DNA from: Minwuiaceae bacterium
Lineage (GTDB): Bacteria; Pseudomonadota; Alphaproteobacteria; Minwuiales; Minwuiaceae
DNA: 34,230 nucleotides
Assembly: GCA_028278525.1 (NCBI GenBank)
Contig: JANQEE010000026.1
Coordinates: 1 to 34,230 of the forward strand
Direction of reading: 5' to 3'
Shown here piece after piece: positions 12,210 to 22,400 of this stretch. The position numbers and the translations under genes were made by a program. Position 1 is the stretch's first letter. Each line of letters begins with the position of its first letter. The notes beneath the pieces are model-generated. The model was not told where the DNA came from, searched no databases, and worked only from the letters and a program-made list of their open reading frames with translations.

Positions 12210-13094
12210 GTGACAGGGCGGCGAGCCGGCGGGCTGTTCGCCGGGCTCGCCGTTCTTTTGTGCGCAACGATGCCGTCCGCCGCCGATCCGGTGGCGGACG
12301 GCGCCTATCTGATCCGCGCCGCCGGGTGCGTTTCCTGCCATACCGACCATAAGAACGACGGCGAGATGCTGGCCGGCGGTCGGGCGCTGAAGACGCCGTT
12401 CGGCACCTTCTACAGCCCGAACATCACGCCGGATAAGGAAACCGGGATCGGCGGCTGGAGCGGCGAAGATTTCGTCGCCGCGCTGCGCGAGGGCACGGCG
12501 CCCGACGGCGGCCACTATTTTCCGGCCTTTCCCTATCCGACCTATACCAACATGACCGAGCCGGACATGTTGGCGATCAAGGCGTATCTGGATTCGCTGG
12601 AGCCGGTGCGGAAGCCGAACAGCGCGCATGAGATTTCGCCGCCGTTTTCCTGGCGGTTTCTGCAGACGTTCTGGAAGCTGCTGTTCTTCGAGCGCGGGCC
12701 GATGCAAGCCGACCCGGACCGATCCGAAACCTGGAACCGCGGCGCCTATTTGGTCGAGGCGCTGGCGCATTGCGGCGAATGCCATACGCCGCGCAACGCG
12801 CTTGGCGGCCTGGACCGGGACATGTGGATGGCCGGGACGCCGGACGGGCCCGACGGCGAGCTGGTCGCCAACATCACGCCGGATGCGGAAACCGGGATCG
12901 GCGACTGGAGCGAGGGCGATATCGTCGGCCTGCTGAAGACCGGCCTGAAGCCGAACTTCGACGATGTCCAGGGCTCGATGCAGGAAGCGATCGACGACGG
13001 GCTGAAGTATCTGACCGACGAAGACCTGAAGGCCATCGCGGTCTATCTGAAGGCGCTGCCGCCAATAGAGAACAAGGTCGAGCGGCAACGATAA
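12210..13094 (+). CDS. Exported di-haem cytochrome c
   Basis: A 294-residue periplasmic electron carrier with a signal peptide (hydrophobic about 8-20) and two class I cytochrome c domains, each with a CxxCH site: CVSCH (Cys40, Cys43, His44) and CGECH (Cys188, Cys191, His192). Each domain repeats the pattern SPNITPDKETGIGGWS / ANITPDAETGIGDWS, showing an internal duplication. This resembles cytochrome subunits that accept electrons from periplasmic dehydrogenases. The only sensible start is GTG at 12210, seven bases after the cytochrome c' stop; the Shine-Dalgarno is weak, which suggests translational coupling. No C-terminal membrane anchor is evident. Confidence 0.92.
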   Translation: MTGRRAGGLFAGLAVLLCATMPSAADPVADGAYLIRAAGCVSCHTDHKNDGEMLAGGRALKTPFGTFYSPNITPDKETGIGGWSGEDFVAALREGTAPDGGHYFPAFPYPTYTNMTEPDMLAIKAYLDSLEPVRKPNSAHEISPPFSWRFLQTFWKLLFFERGPMQADPDRSETWNRGAYLVEALAHCGECHTPRNALGGLDRDMWMAGTPDGPDGELVANITPDAETGIGDWSEGDIVGLLKTGLKPNFDDVQGSMQEAIDDGLKYLTDEDLKAIAVYLKALPPIENKVERQR

Positions 13095-13135
13095 ATTGCC
13101 TGTCCGCAGCCAGCGTAGTAGTGTCAAAAAGATGT

Positions 13136-13141
13136 TATAAT
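13136..13141 (+). promoter_or_regulatory. Candidate -10 element for the LysM gene
   Basis: A perfect TATAAT stands in the 67-base gap before the LysM gene. No good -35 hexamer is seen 16-18 bases upstream. Its position would give a very short leader ending at the GAGAGG Shine-Dalgarno (13152-13157). Confidence 0.3.
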
Positions 13142-13161
13142 ACGACGATTTGAGAGGTCGG

Positions 13162-14265
13162 GTGCGCGGCTTACTTTCCATTGTCGCTGTACTGATCCTG
13201 GCGGCCGGCGGCTGGTTCGGCTATCAGTATTGGAACCGTGACGGCGGCGATGCGGAAACGGCCGCCGAGCCCGCGTCATCGTCAACTTCGGTGTCCACAT
13301 CCGGCAGTGCGACGACCGGTGAAACACCAAAGGCATCGACCGACGGTTCCACGACGCCGAGGCAACAGGCGGCACTGGGCGATACGGCGCCGTCGGTCGG
13401 CACGGCGCCGGCGGACACCGCCGCGCCGGCGGCCGGCATCGCGCCGAGTTTCGACGTGGTCAGGATCAACCGAAGCTGCACCGGCGTGGTTGCCGGGCGG
13501 GCGGCGCCGCAGGCCGTGGTGACGGTCCTGGTCGGCGACGTGGCGGTCGGGCGGGTGACGGCCGACGGCCGCGGCGAATGGGTCCTGGTCGTCGATCAGC
13601 CATTGCCGGCCGGATCGCAGGAACTCACCTTAAGCGCGGCGCAGCCGAACGGCACGGCGCTGGGCGCGCGGGAAAACGTGGTTCTGGTGGTGCCGGACTG
13701 CAGCCTGCCGGACGCGGACCGCGGACCGACGATCGCCATCCTGACGCCGAACGCGTCGCCGACCGAGCAGCAGCGCGGCAGCACGTTGCTGCAAGGCCCG
13801 ACCGACGGGGCGGACGACGAAGGGCTGCAGGTCGGCGCGATCGACTACGACGACGGCGGCAACGTTGCGCTGTCCGGCCGGGCGGCGCCGAACGCGCGGG
13901 TCCAGGCCTACGTCAACAACCGGTTCGTCGGTGTCGGCAAGGCGGACGCGGAGGGTAATTGGCAGGTCGTGCCGGACGAACCGGTCGCGCCCGGCGTGCA
14001 CAAGTTGCGGGTCGATCAGGTCGACGATGAGGGCAAGGTCCAATCCCGGATACAGTTGCCGTTCAGCCGGGCGGAGGCCGCCGAACTGGTCCTGACCGAT
14101 GGACGCGTGGTCGTTCAGCCGGGCAACAGCCTGTGGCGGATCGCCAGGCGGACCTACGGCGAGGGCCTGCAATATGCGGTGATCTATGAGGCCAACCGCG
14201 ACCGGATCGTCGATCCGGACCTGATCTATCCGGGCCAGGTTTTCGTACTGCCCGAAACGGAATAG
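13162..14265 (+). CDS. Membrane-anchored LysM-domain protein
   Basis: A 367-residue envelope protein. An N-terminal hydrophobic helix (about 4-20) anchors or exports it. It is followed by a Ser/Thr/Ala-rich linker, two Ig-like beta modules that resemble each other (GVVAGRAAPQAVVTVLVGD and ALSGRAAPNARVQAYVNN), and a C-terminal LysM domain from about residue 316 (QPGNSLWRIARRTYGEG ... IYPGQVFVLP). LysM binds the glycan backbone of peptidoglycan, so the protein probably lies at the cell wall. The start is ambiguous: GTG 13162 has GAGAGG four bases before it, whereas TTG 13150 (four residues longer) has no Shine-Dalgarno. It ends four bases before the convergent gene's stop codon. Confidence 0.88.
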   Translation: MRGLLSIVAVLILAAGGWFGYQYWNRDGGDAETAAEPASSSTSVSTSGSATTGETPKASTDGSTTPRQQAALGDTAPSVGTAPADTAAPAAGIAPSFDVVRINRSCTGVVAGRAAPQAVVTVLVGDVAVGRVTADGRGEWVLVVDQPLPAGSQELTLSAAQPNGTALGARENVVLVVPDCSLPDADRGPTIAILTPNASPTEQQRGSTLLQGPTDGADDEGLQVGAIDYDDGGNVALSGRAAPNARVQAYVNNRFVGVGKADAEGNWQVVPDEPVAPGVHKLRVDQVDDEGKVQSRIQLPFSRAEAAELVLTDGRVVVQPGNSLWRIARRTYGEGLQYAVIYEANRDRIVDPDLIYPGQVFVLPETE

Positions 14266-14269
14266 CGGC

Positions 14270-14782
14270 CTAGTTGATCGCGTCCGAGGCCGGCTTTCCC
14301 ATGCGCTGCTCAGCCACCAGGAAAAAATAGGCCCGGGTGCGAAGGATGTATTTCACCAGCGCGGTGACGACGTTTCTGCCGGTCAGCGGCTGCGGCACCT
14401 CGGTCTCGCCGAGGAACGCCAGACGGCCGGACGACGAGCACGAAAACCGGCATTGGTCGCTGGCTTCGCCCCAGCCGATCAGCTTCAGGATACGCTCGCG
14501 GGCGGCGGCATCCTCCGCCGAAAACGGCACGGTGCCGACGTCGCCGATCAGCCGGAGACGGTTTTGCCCCTCGACATCGTCGATAACCGCGACGAACGGA
14601 AAGCCATAGACCTTGAAGGTAAAGCGGCAGGGCAGGTCGCATTCGAACTTGAGCAGTTCGCCCTGAAGATCCGCCAGGGCGGCATTCAGGTCGGTCACGT
14701 CGTCCAGATTGGGCATCTTGGCGGGCGCACAAGGCTCGGCGGTGCCGGAACCCTGTTCCGGGGGAGAGGCGGTATCGGTCAT
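14270..14782 (-). CDS. Conserved-looking protein of unknown function
   Basis: A soluble 170-residue protein without signal peptide or membrane segment. After a polar N-terminus (about 1-22) it has a compact alpha/beta-looking core (ELLKFECDLPCRFTFKVYG, VAVIDDVEGQNRLRLIGDVG, LKLIGWGEASDQCRFS) and a helical end (NVVTALVKYILRTRAYF). I do not recognise the family. The ATG at 14782 with AGG upstream is preferred over GTG at 14800. It lies alone between a convergent LysM gene and a divergent ABC exporter; codon usage matches its neighbours, so it is probably a real gene. Confidence 0.75.
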   Translation of the reverse strand: MTDTASPPEQGSGTAEPCAPAKMPNLDDVTDLNAALADLQGELLKFECDLPCRFTFKVYGFPFVAVIDDVEGQNRLRLIGDVGTVPFSAEDAAARERILKLIGWGEASDQCRFSCSSSGRLAFLGETEVPQPLTGRNVVTALVKYILRTRAYFFLVAEQRMGKPASDAIN

Positions 14783-14899
14783 GGCAGGCCTACGCAACAC
14801 TATCGTTGGCTGAAATTAGAGACCTTTGCGCTTAATAATCTGTAAAATATTCTTGCCGATAAGGGCCATGGCCCGTATTCCGCAGCCTATGACGCTGCA

Positions 14900-16789
14900 A
14901 TGCCGGCAGAACCCGGGCCGGCCGGGAAGGCCGAACGACAGCAAAGACGCCGCATGCAACTAAGCACCTTCGATCCGGCCGCTGAGCCCGTGCAACGGAG
15001 CGGGTGGGCGACGCTGAGCGGCCTGCTGCCCTATCTGTGGCCGGCCGGGAAGCCGCGCCTGAAACTGCGTGTCGTTCTGGCCCTGGTGTCGCTTGGCGCG
15101 GCCATCGGGGTCGCCGCGACCGTGCCGTTCCTGCTGAAATGGGCCGTCGACGCGCTGACCGGCACCGGCGGCGCGGCGATCGCGGCGCCGATCGCGCTGA
15201 TCGTCGCTTACGGCGCTGCCCGCGTCCTGCAACAGGCCTTCGGCGAAATGCGCGACGCGGTGTTCGCCCAGGTCGGCCAGCATGCGGTGCGCGAAGTCGC
15301 CCGCGAGACGTTCAAACACATGCACGCCCTGTCGCTGCGCTTCCATCTGGAACGGCGCACCGGGGGTTTGAGCCGGGTGATCGACCGCGGCACCAAGGGC
15401 ATCGACTTCCTGCTGCGCTTCACCCTGTTCAACATCCTGCCGACCGCGTTCCAGATCCTGATCTTCTGCGGCATTCTGCTGTTCCGCTACGACCTGTGGT
15501 TCGCGGCCGTCACGCTGGTGACCATCGCCGGCTACGTCTACTTCACCTTCGTCGTGACCGACTGGCGCCTGAAATACCGGCGCGACATGAACACCAAGGA
15601 TTCGGAAGCCAACACCAAGGCCATCGACAGTCTGCTGAACTACGAGACGGTCAAGTACTTCAACAACGAGCGGCACGAGACCGAGCGCTTCGACCGGTCG
15701 ATGGCGGGCTACCAGAAAGCCGCCGTGAAGAGCCAGACCACGCTGGCGACGTTGAATATCGGCCAGGGGGTGATTGTCTCCACCGGGCTGGTAATCGTGA
15801 TGATCATGGCCGGTTTCGGCGTGGTGAGCGGCATCATGACGGTCGGCGATTTCGTGCTGGTCAATGCGTTCCTGATCCAGCTTTACATGCCGCTCAACTT
15901 CCTCGGCACCGTCTACCGGGAAATCCGCCAGAGCCTGGTGGACATGGAGAAGATGTTCGAGCTGATCCGGGTCACGCCGGAGATCCAGGACAAGCCGAAC
16001 GCGCCGGCGCTGGAAGCGAAAGGCGGCGCGGTTGCCTTCCACGACGTTCACTTCACCTACGAGGACGGCCGGCCGGTGATGCGGGGGGTGAGTTTCGAGG
16101 TGCCGCCGGGCAAGACGGTCGCGATTGTCGGGCCGTCAGGGGCGGGCAAATCGACGATCTCCCGCCTGCTGTTCCGGTTCTACGACGTCGATAGCGGTTC
16201 GGTACAGATCGACGGCCAGGACCTGCGCGACGTGACGCAGGATTCGGTGCGGGCGGCCATCGGCGTGGTGCCGCAGGACACCGTGCTGTTCAACGATACG
16301 ATCCGCTACAACATCCGCTACGGTCGGCCGAGCGCCAGCGACGCGGAAGTCGAGGAAGCCGCGCGGCTGGCCCAGATTGACGACTTCGTGCGCGCGATGC
16401 CGAACGGCTACGACACCATGGTGGGCGAGCGGGGGCTGAAGCTTTCAGGCGGCGAGAAACAGCGCGTGGCGATCGCAAGGGCGATCCTCAAGCGGCCCGA
16501 AATCCTGCTGTTCGACGAGGCGACCTCGGCGCTGGACACCCACACCGAGAAGGAGATCCAGGCGAGCTTCAGCCAGGTTTCGGCCAACCGCACGACGCTG
16601 ATCATCGCGCATCGCCTCTCGACGGTGATCGACGCGGACGAGATCCTGGTCATGCAGGCGGGGCAAATCGTCGAACGCGGCCGGCACCAGGAACTATTGG
16701 CCAGGCGCGGCCACTACGCGGCGATGTGGGCGCGCCAGCAGGCCGAACGGGAGGCAACGCCGCGCGCCGCCGCGGGCGGGCAGGGCTAA
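14900..16789 (+). CDS. Atm1/HMT1-type ABC exporter (fused membrane and ATPase domains)
   Basis: A half-transporter of 629 residues that would dimerise in the inner membrane. The N-terminal six-helix region contains the Atm1-family signature segments (RVLQQAFGEMRDAVFAQV, RTGGLSRVIDRGTKGIDF, ETVKYFNNERHE). The ATPase domain has Walker A GPSGAGKS (411-418), the LSGGE signature at 515-519 and Walker B with Asp539/Glu540. Characterised relatives export glutathione conjugates, glutathione polysulphide or metal-thiol complexes; the substrate here is unknown. The start at ATG 14900 has no clear Shine-Dalgarno, and ATG 14954 is an alternative. psd follows after 39 bases on the same strand. Confidence 0.92.
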   Translation: MPAEPGPAGKAERQQRRRMQLSTFDPAAEPVQRSGWATLSGLLPYLWPAGKPRLKLRVVLALVSLGAAIGVAATVPFLLKWAVDALTGTGGAAIAAPIALIVAYGAARVLQQAFGEMRDAVFAQVGQHAVREVARETFKHMHALSLRFHLERRTGGLSRVIDRGTKGIDFLLRFTLFNILPTAFQILIFCGILLFRYDLWFAAVTLVTIAGYVYFTFVVTDWRLKYRRDMNTKDSEANTKAIDSLLNYETVKYFNNERHETERFDRSMAGYQKAAVKSQTTLATLNIGQGVIVSTGLVIVMIMAGFGVVSGIMTVGDFVLVNAFLIQLYMPLNFLGTVYREIRQSLVDMEKMFELIRVTPEIQDKPNAPALEAKGGAVAFHDVHFTYEDGRPVMRGVSFEVPPGKTVAIVGPSGAGKSTISRLLFRFYDVDSGSVQIDGQDLRDVTQDSVRAAIGVVPQDTVLFNDTIRYNIRYGRPSASDAEVEEAARLAQIDDFVRAMPNGYDTMVGERGLKLSGGEKQRVAIARAILKRPEILLFDEATSALDTHTEKEIQASFSQVSANRTTLIIAHRLSTVIDADEILVMQAGQIVERGRHQELLARRGHYAAMWARQQAEREATPRAAAGGQG

Positions 16790-16828
16790 GGCAGGCAACA
16801 GCAAGGCAGCAGACGGGAAGCGTATCGA

Positions 16829-17521
16829 ATGGACACCATTTTGTCGGTGCTGACACCGATCCATCGGGAGGGCCACAAGTTCATCGCCATCTTCGCGGTG
16901 GTCACCGTGGTCCTGTTCGTGATCTGGGAGCCGCTTGGCTGGATCGGCGTGATCCTGACCGCCTGGTGCGCTTACTTCTTTCGCGATCCGACCCGCGTGA
17001 CGCCGTCGCGCGACGGGCTGATCGTGAGCCCCGCCGACGGCGTGGTGCAGATGATCGAGCGTGCGGTACCGCCGCCGGAGCTGGGCATGGGCTCCGACGC
17101 CCGGCCGCGGGTGAGCGTGTTCATGAATGTCTTCAACGTGCATGTGAACCGGGCGCCGGCCAGCGGCACGATTACCGCCCAGGCCTATCGCAGCGGCAAG
17201 TTCTTCGACGCGTCGCTGGACAAGGCAAGCGAAGAGAACGAGCGTCAGGCGGTGCGCATGACCACGTCCGACGGCAAGGACATCGCCTTCGTGCAGATCG
17301 CGGGGCTGGTGGCGCGGCGGATCAAATGCGATCTGCACGACGGGCAGACAGTGCAGGCCGGTGAGCGGTTCGGCCTGATTCGGTTCGGCAGCCGGGTGGA
17401 TGTCTACCTGGAACCGGACATGCAGCCCCTGGTCCTGGAAGGCCAGGTCATGATCGCCGGCGAGACGGTGCTGGCGGATACCCAGTCCGACGAGACGGCC
17501 CGACACGGGGAGGCACGCTGA
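16829..17521 (+). CDS. psd: Phosphatidylserine decarboxylase, short proteobacterial type
   Basis: Decarboxylates phosphatidylserine to phosphatidylethanolamine at the inner membrane. The 230-residue proenzyme has a hydrophobic N-terminal hairpin (about 18-48), the family motifs [30 protein letters not shown], and the self-cleavage site Gly187-Ser188 in RFGSRVDVY; Ser188 would become the pyruvoyl group. The stop codon TGA is immediately followed by the pssA ATG, so both lipid genes are tightly linked and the pathway CDP-diacylglycerol to PS to PE is encoded in one unit. Confidence 0.97.
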   Translation: MDTILSVLTPIHREGHKFIAIFAVVTVVLFVIWEPLGWIGVILTAWCAYFFRDPTRVTPSRDGLIVSPADGVVQMIERAVPPPELGMGSDARPRVSVFMNVFNVHVNRAPASGTITAQAYRSGKFFDASLDKASEENERQAVRMTTSDGKDIAFVQIAGLVARRIKCDLHDGQTVQAGERFGLIRFGSRVDVYLEPDMQPLVLEGQVMIAGETVLADTQSDETARHGEAR

Positions 17522-18355
17522 ATGCGACGACCACGCAGACGCCGGCTACGCAACCTGCCGATCAACAGCCTGTTGCCCAACATGCTGACGGTGCTGGCGC
17601 TGTGCGCCGGCCTGACCTCGATGCGCTTCGCCTTGCAGGAGCGGTGGGAAATGGCGGTCGCGGCGATTGTCGTCGCCGCTATCCTGGATGGGCTGGACGG
17701 GCGTCTGGCGCGGTTGCTGAAAGGCGCCAGCAAGTTCGGGGCGGAGTTGGATTCGCTGTCGGATTTCGTCTGCTTCGGCGTCGCGCCTGCCTTCGTTCTG
17801 CATCAATGGACGTTGTTCGAACTGCGCGGTGTCGGCTGGATCCTGGTGCTGGGTTTCGCGGTCTGCTGCGCGCTGCGGCTGGCCCGGTTCAACACAGCGC
17901 TCGAGGACCCGGACCGGCCGGCCTGGTCGGCCAACTATTTCACCGGCGTTGCCGCGCCGGCCGGGGCGGGGCTTGCGCTGATTCCGGTAATGCTGAGTTT
18001 TCTGGAATTGGGCGCGCTGCCGCGCTCGCCCTACCTGAACGGCGCCTGGATGGCCGCTGTCGCGTTCCTGATGGTCAGCCAGATCCCGACCTATTCGTTC
18101 AAGAAGCTCAGGGTGCGCCGGGACATGATCATGCCGATGCTGCTGCTGGTGGCGCTGGGCGCGGCGGCGTTGGCGATGTATCCGTGGATCACGTTGAGCT
18201 CAGTGGCAACGGCGTACCTGATCTCGATCCCGTTCGCCTTTTTCAGCCATGCCAAGCTGAGCCGCACGCGGCCGGACGAGGGCGACATTTCCGACACGCC
18301 ACCGCCGCCGCGACCGGAAGCCGACCGGGAAGGGGACTCGCAGATCATTCACTAG
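17522..18355 (+). CDS. pssA: CDP-diacylglycerol-serine O-phosphatidyltransferase
   Basis: Makes phosphatidylserine from CDP-diacylglycerol and serine. The 277-residue membrane protein carries the full CDP-alcohol phosphatidyltransferase motif: Asp56, Asp59-Gly60, Ala63-Arg64, Gly73, Asp77 and Asp81, which bind the metal ions and CDP group. About eight hydrophobic segments follow. The first residues are unusually Arg-rich. GGGGAGG within the end of psd acts as Shine-Dalgarno, and the ATG directly abuts the psd stop. The C-terminal tail is polar and Pro-rich (TPPPPRPEADREG). Confidence 0.96.
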   Translation: MRRPRRRRLRNLPINSLLPNMLTVLALCAGLTSMRFALQERWEMAVAAIVVAAILDGLDGRLARLLKGASKFGAELDSLSDFVCFGVAPAFVLHQWTLFELRGVGWILVLGFAVCCALRLARFNTALEDPDRPAWSANYFTGVAAPAGAGLALIPVMLSFLELGALPRSPYLNGAWMAAVAFLMVSQIPTYSFKKLRVRRDMIMPMLLLVALGAAALAMYPWITLSSVATAYLISIPFAFFSHAKLSRTRPDEGDISDTPPPPRPEADREGDSQIIH

Positions 18356-18367
18356 CCGGTTGCCGGC

Positions 18368-19015
18368 CTAATTTTGATCGAAGGTTTTGCCGTCGCGCAT
18401 CAATTCGAGGGCGGCTGAAAAGGCGTAGATCTCCGGTGGCGACGAAGCCGATAGGGTTCTCCGCGGCACCAGGGTGGCGACCGCTTCTACCTTGCGGCAT
18501 AGCTCCGACCACCATCTTTCCGTCGTCTCGACCGCCAGCTTGCCGATCACCGCATAGCGGTTGCCGATCCATTGGAAGGACGAGAGACCGCAAGCCGAGC
18601 CAAGGGTCCAGCCATCCGGCCTGTAGGTCAACCGCACCACTCCTGTGTAGTCTTCAAAGTAAGGCACCGTCGGGTCCATGCCGGCGAAGCGTTCCCGCCA
18701 TCCGGCGAAGGGATCGGGGATATTGGGATAGGTCGGGCCGACAAGCGGCAACGGCCCGGACGGTTTCGGCGTCAGCACGGGCCCCGATGGCGTCGACCGT
18801 TCCTCCCACCGGTCTTCGGCCCGGCCGTCTCGGCCGATCAGCGGGAGAGGTCCGGAGGGTACGTGCCAGAGCGCCGTTGTCTGTCCTGCCGGGAGTTCGT
18901 CCACGGTCCGCCGGGCTTTCCAGCGGTCGGGGCCATCGGTCGCCAGAAATGCGATTTCGTTGTCGGCGTTCAGGGTGTCCAGCAGCCACGCCGCGTCCTC
19001 TCGGGTGACGTACAT
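18368..19015 (-). CDS. Protein of unknown function
   Basis: A soluble protein of about 215 residues starting MYVTREDAAWLLDTLNADNE. It has a near-duplicated PSGPLPLIG / PSGPLPLVG segment about 30 residues apart in a Pro/Arg-rich middle, and a C-terminal half rich in aromatic residues (DDYTG-like EDYTGVVRLTYRPDGWTLG, SSFQWIGNRYAVIGK). No signal peptide or membrane segment is evident and I do not recognise the family. A TTG start at 19078 would add 21 weakly structured residues; neither start has a clear Shine-Dalgarno. It converges on pssA with 12 bases between stops. Confidence 0.68.
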   Translation of the reverse strand: MYVTREDAAWLLDTLNADNEIAFLATDGPDRWKARRTVDELPAGQTTALWHVPSGPLPLIGRDGRAEDRWEERSTPSGPVLTPKPSGPLPLVGPTYPNIPDPFAGWRERFAGMDPTVPYFEDYTGVVRLTYRPDGWTLGSACGLSSFQWIGNRYAVIGKLAVETTERWWSELCRKVEAVATLVPRRTLSASSPPEIYAFSAALELMRDGKTFDQN

Positions 19016-19416
19016 GGGCAGGGAGCTGGGCGGATCATCGTTCCTGCCAGCGATCTGCGGTTCTTGGCGTGTGGGCAACGGCGTACCCCATACGGTGCGC
19101 TATAAGGTGGACGCGTTACATATTAGGGGGTTTGCCGCGAAGAAAAAGGCGTTCGAGCCCTTGGCCATCTTTCGACAAGCTCAGGATGAGGACTCGAGAC
19201 GATGTTTTGCGTCTCCTAAGAGTTGGGTCGAAAGTGAATCCATTTTTTTAATGTGTTAGCGCCTCTCAGTCGTCATCACCGGACTTGATCCGGTGATCCA
19301 GTGTGGCGCCTAGACCAAACGCAGCCTGGATTGCCGGATCAAGTCCGGCAATGACGAAGACGAGAATGTCCTTTCCAGGCTTCTGCCTCTTTGATGCGGC
19401 AAAACCTTCGGCCGGC
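19016..19416. other. Gap with dispersed palindromes and no convincing gene
   Basis: About 400 bases between two minus-strand genes. It holds a short CTTTCGACAAGCTCAGGAT element (19166-19191, a common alphaproteobacterial intergenic repeat type), a GAGACG-N8-CGTCTC hairpin (19196-19215) and the inverted repeat at 19271-19356. Part of it could encode the N-terminus of the unknown protein if the TTG at 19078 is used. No other credible coding potential was seen. Confidence 0.6.
19271..19356. repeat. Dispersed palindromic element (CCGGACTTGATCCGG family)
   Basis: Two palindromic arms, CGTCATCACCGGACTTGATC... and ...GATCAAGTCCGGCAATGACG, form a long imperfect inverted repeat around a 26-base centre. 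This intergenic repeat type is frequent in alphaproteobacterial genomes. It lies 60 bases downstream of the RND pump stop and may end that transcript, although there is no T-tract. Confidence 0.85.
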
Positions 19417-22400
19417 TTACTCCGCAGGTACGGCACTGCCTTCCGTCGGCGCCTCTTCCCGCCGCCGGTTGCGGAGCGACTTGAGCTTTTGGCTGGTGCT
19501 GTGGCCGAGCGCCAGCATGGTTGGCGTCACGATAAGAGTCAGCAGTGTCGCGAAGGCCAGGCCGAAGGCGACGGCGGTGGCGAGTTGGACCCACCACTGG
19601 GTCGACGGCGCGCCCTGGGTCACGGTCCTGGTGACGAAGTCGATGTTCACCTGGAAGACCATTGGCAACAGGCCGCAGATGGTGGTCACCGTGGTCAGCA
19701 GCACCGGCCGGAGACGTTGCGCGCCGGTGCGCACCACCGCGTCGTAGGCATCGTAGCCCTGGCGCAGCAGATAGGCGTAGGTGTCGATCAGCACGATGTT
19801 GTTGTTGACCACGATGCCGGCGAGCGCGATGACGCCGACGCCGGTCATGACGATGCCGAACGGCTGGCCGGTCACGATCAGGCCGATCATCACGCCGACG
19901 GTGGACATGATCACCGCCGAAAGGATCAGGAAAGCGCGGTAGAAACTATTGAATTGGGTGACCAGGATGATCGCCATGATGAACAGCGCGACGCCGAACG
20001 CCTTCATCAGGAAGGCCTGGGCCTTGCGCTGCTCTTCGTCCTCGCCCTTGAAGGTGATGCTGATGCCCGGGTCGAATTCCTGAGTCTCCAACCAGGCCGC
20101 AATCTCCTGGACCTTGGTGTCGATCAGCACGCCGTCGACGACATTGGCCAGAACCGCCAGTTTGAACTTGGTGTCGATCCGCTCGATCAGGCCGACCTTG
20201 GGCTTCGGCTCCCGCTGCACGAAATTGGATATCGGGACCAGCCGCCCGTCGGTGGTTGCCACCCGAAGCTGGTCGAGCTGGTTGATATTGCGCTCGTCGG
20301 TCGGGTAGCGGACGCGAATGTCGATCTCCTCCTCGGAGTCGTCCGGCCGGTACTCGTCGACCTTGATGCCGTTGGTCACCAGTTGGACCGCCGAGCCGAT
20401 CATGGCGACGTCGGTCCCGAACCGACCGGCCTGGGCACGGTCGACGGTGAGGCGCCATTCGATGCCCGGGATCGGACGGCTGTCCTCGACGTCGATCAGA
20501 TCGTCGACGTTGCTGTCGAGGTGGTTGCGAATGCGCTCGATCGCCGGTGGCAGCAGGTCGGGATTGCGCGCCGTCAACTGGATCTGGATATCCTTGCCGG
20601 TGGGCGGGCCGGCCTCGGGCTCCCGCGCCTCGACGTAGATACCGGCCAGGCCGGCGGTGCGTTCGCGAATGTCATCCAGCACGACGGCGGACGGGCGACG
20701 TTCCTGCCAGTCCTTGAATTCAAGCTGAATGACGCCGATCACATCCTCGGAGATATCCTGGCCGTCGTCGGTGCGGCCGGTGCGGGCGTAGACCGCTTCG
20801 AAATCGTCGAGTTCCAGGACCCGCTGCTCGACCTCGCCGACCAGAATGTCCTTCTCGTCGGAAGACATATTGCCGCGGGCATGCACGTAGATCAGCGCCT
20901 GCTCCGGCTCCACGTCGGGGAAGAATTCGATGCCGTTGCCATGGGTTGCGTAGTACCACTGCACGCCGATCAGGACGGCGAGGGCGGCCGCGACCACCTT
21001 CAGGGGATGGCGGATAACTTTGGCCAGGATTCTGACATAGGTGCCGGTCAGGCCCCTCATGGACGAGATGTCGCCGGATTCCGCCGCGGCGAGCGCTTTC
21101 ATCGTCTCCGGGTTGGCGGCGCCGGCCTTCCCGAAGCGGGAGCCGAGCGTCGGCACGAAGATCAGCGCCATCAGCAGCGATCCGCTAAGCGTGACGACCA
21201 GCGTGATCGGCAGGAACTTCATGAACTCGCCGACGACGTCCGGCCAGAACACCAGCGGCATGAATGCGGCGAGCGTGGTCGCCGTAGAGGCGATGATCGG
21301 CCAGGCCATGCGTTTCGCGGCCATGCCGTAGGCCAGCTCGCGCGGCTGGCCTTCGCCCATCTTGCGGTCGGCGTATTCGGTCACCACGATCGCGCCGTCG
21401 ACCAGCATGCCCACGGCCAGGATAAGGCTGAACAGGACGACGATGTTGATCGTCATGCCGAACAGGTAGAGATAAAGAATGCCGATCAGGAACGAGCCGG
21501 GTATCGCGATGCCGACCAACAGGGCGGTGCGCATGCCGAGCGCGGCGACGACGACGATCATCACCAGCAGGATCGCGCTGATGACGTTGTTCTGCAGGTC
21601 GCCGAGCATCGTCCTGATGTCCTCGGACTTGTCCTGGCTGAATGTAACCTTGACGTTCGGCGGCCAGTTCCGCCGCTCGGCTTCGACCACGGCGCGCACA
21701 TCGTCGATGGTGGCGATGACGTTCTCGCCGAGGCGCTTCTTGACCTCGAGCGCGACCGCTGGCCGGCCGTTCAAACGCGCATAGGACTCCGCGTCCTTGA
21801 AGGTGCGGCGGACCGAGGTGATATCCCCCACCGTCACCACGCCGTCGCCGCTGGCCTTGATCGGCAGCTCGAGCAGGTCCTGGGCGGTTTTGAACAAACC
21901 CGGCACCTTGACCGAGAAGCGCCCGGCGCCGGTATCGAGCGCGCCCGCAGCCACAAGCTGGTTGTTCTGGGTGACGATGCGCAGCAGTTCCTCGTTGGAA
22001 ATGCTGTAGCTCTCCAGCTTGGCCGGATCGACGACGACTTCCAGCACCTCTTCTCGATCGCCGGCAATGTCGACTTCCAGCACGCCGGGCAGGCCTTCCA
22101 GATCGTCGCGCAGGTCCTTGGCGATGCGGACCAGCGCGCGCTCCGGCACGTCGCCGTAAACGGTGACCACCAGCACCGGGAAAAGGCCGATGTTGACCTC
22201 GTTGACGACCGGATCGTCGGTGTCATCGGGCAGATCGACCTTTGCGATATCGACTTTCTCGCGCACGTCCGACAAGGCCTCGTCCGCATCGAAGCCGGCT
22301 TCGAATTCGAGCAGCACCGAGGCATAGCCTTCGCGGCCGACAGACCGCATCTCCTTGACGCCCTCTATCGAGCGCAGTTCCTGCTCCATCGGACGGACCA

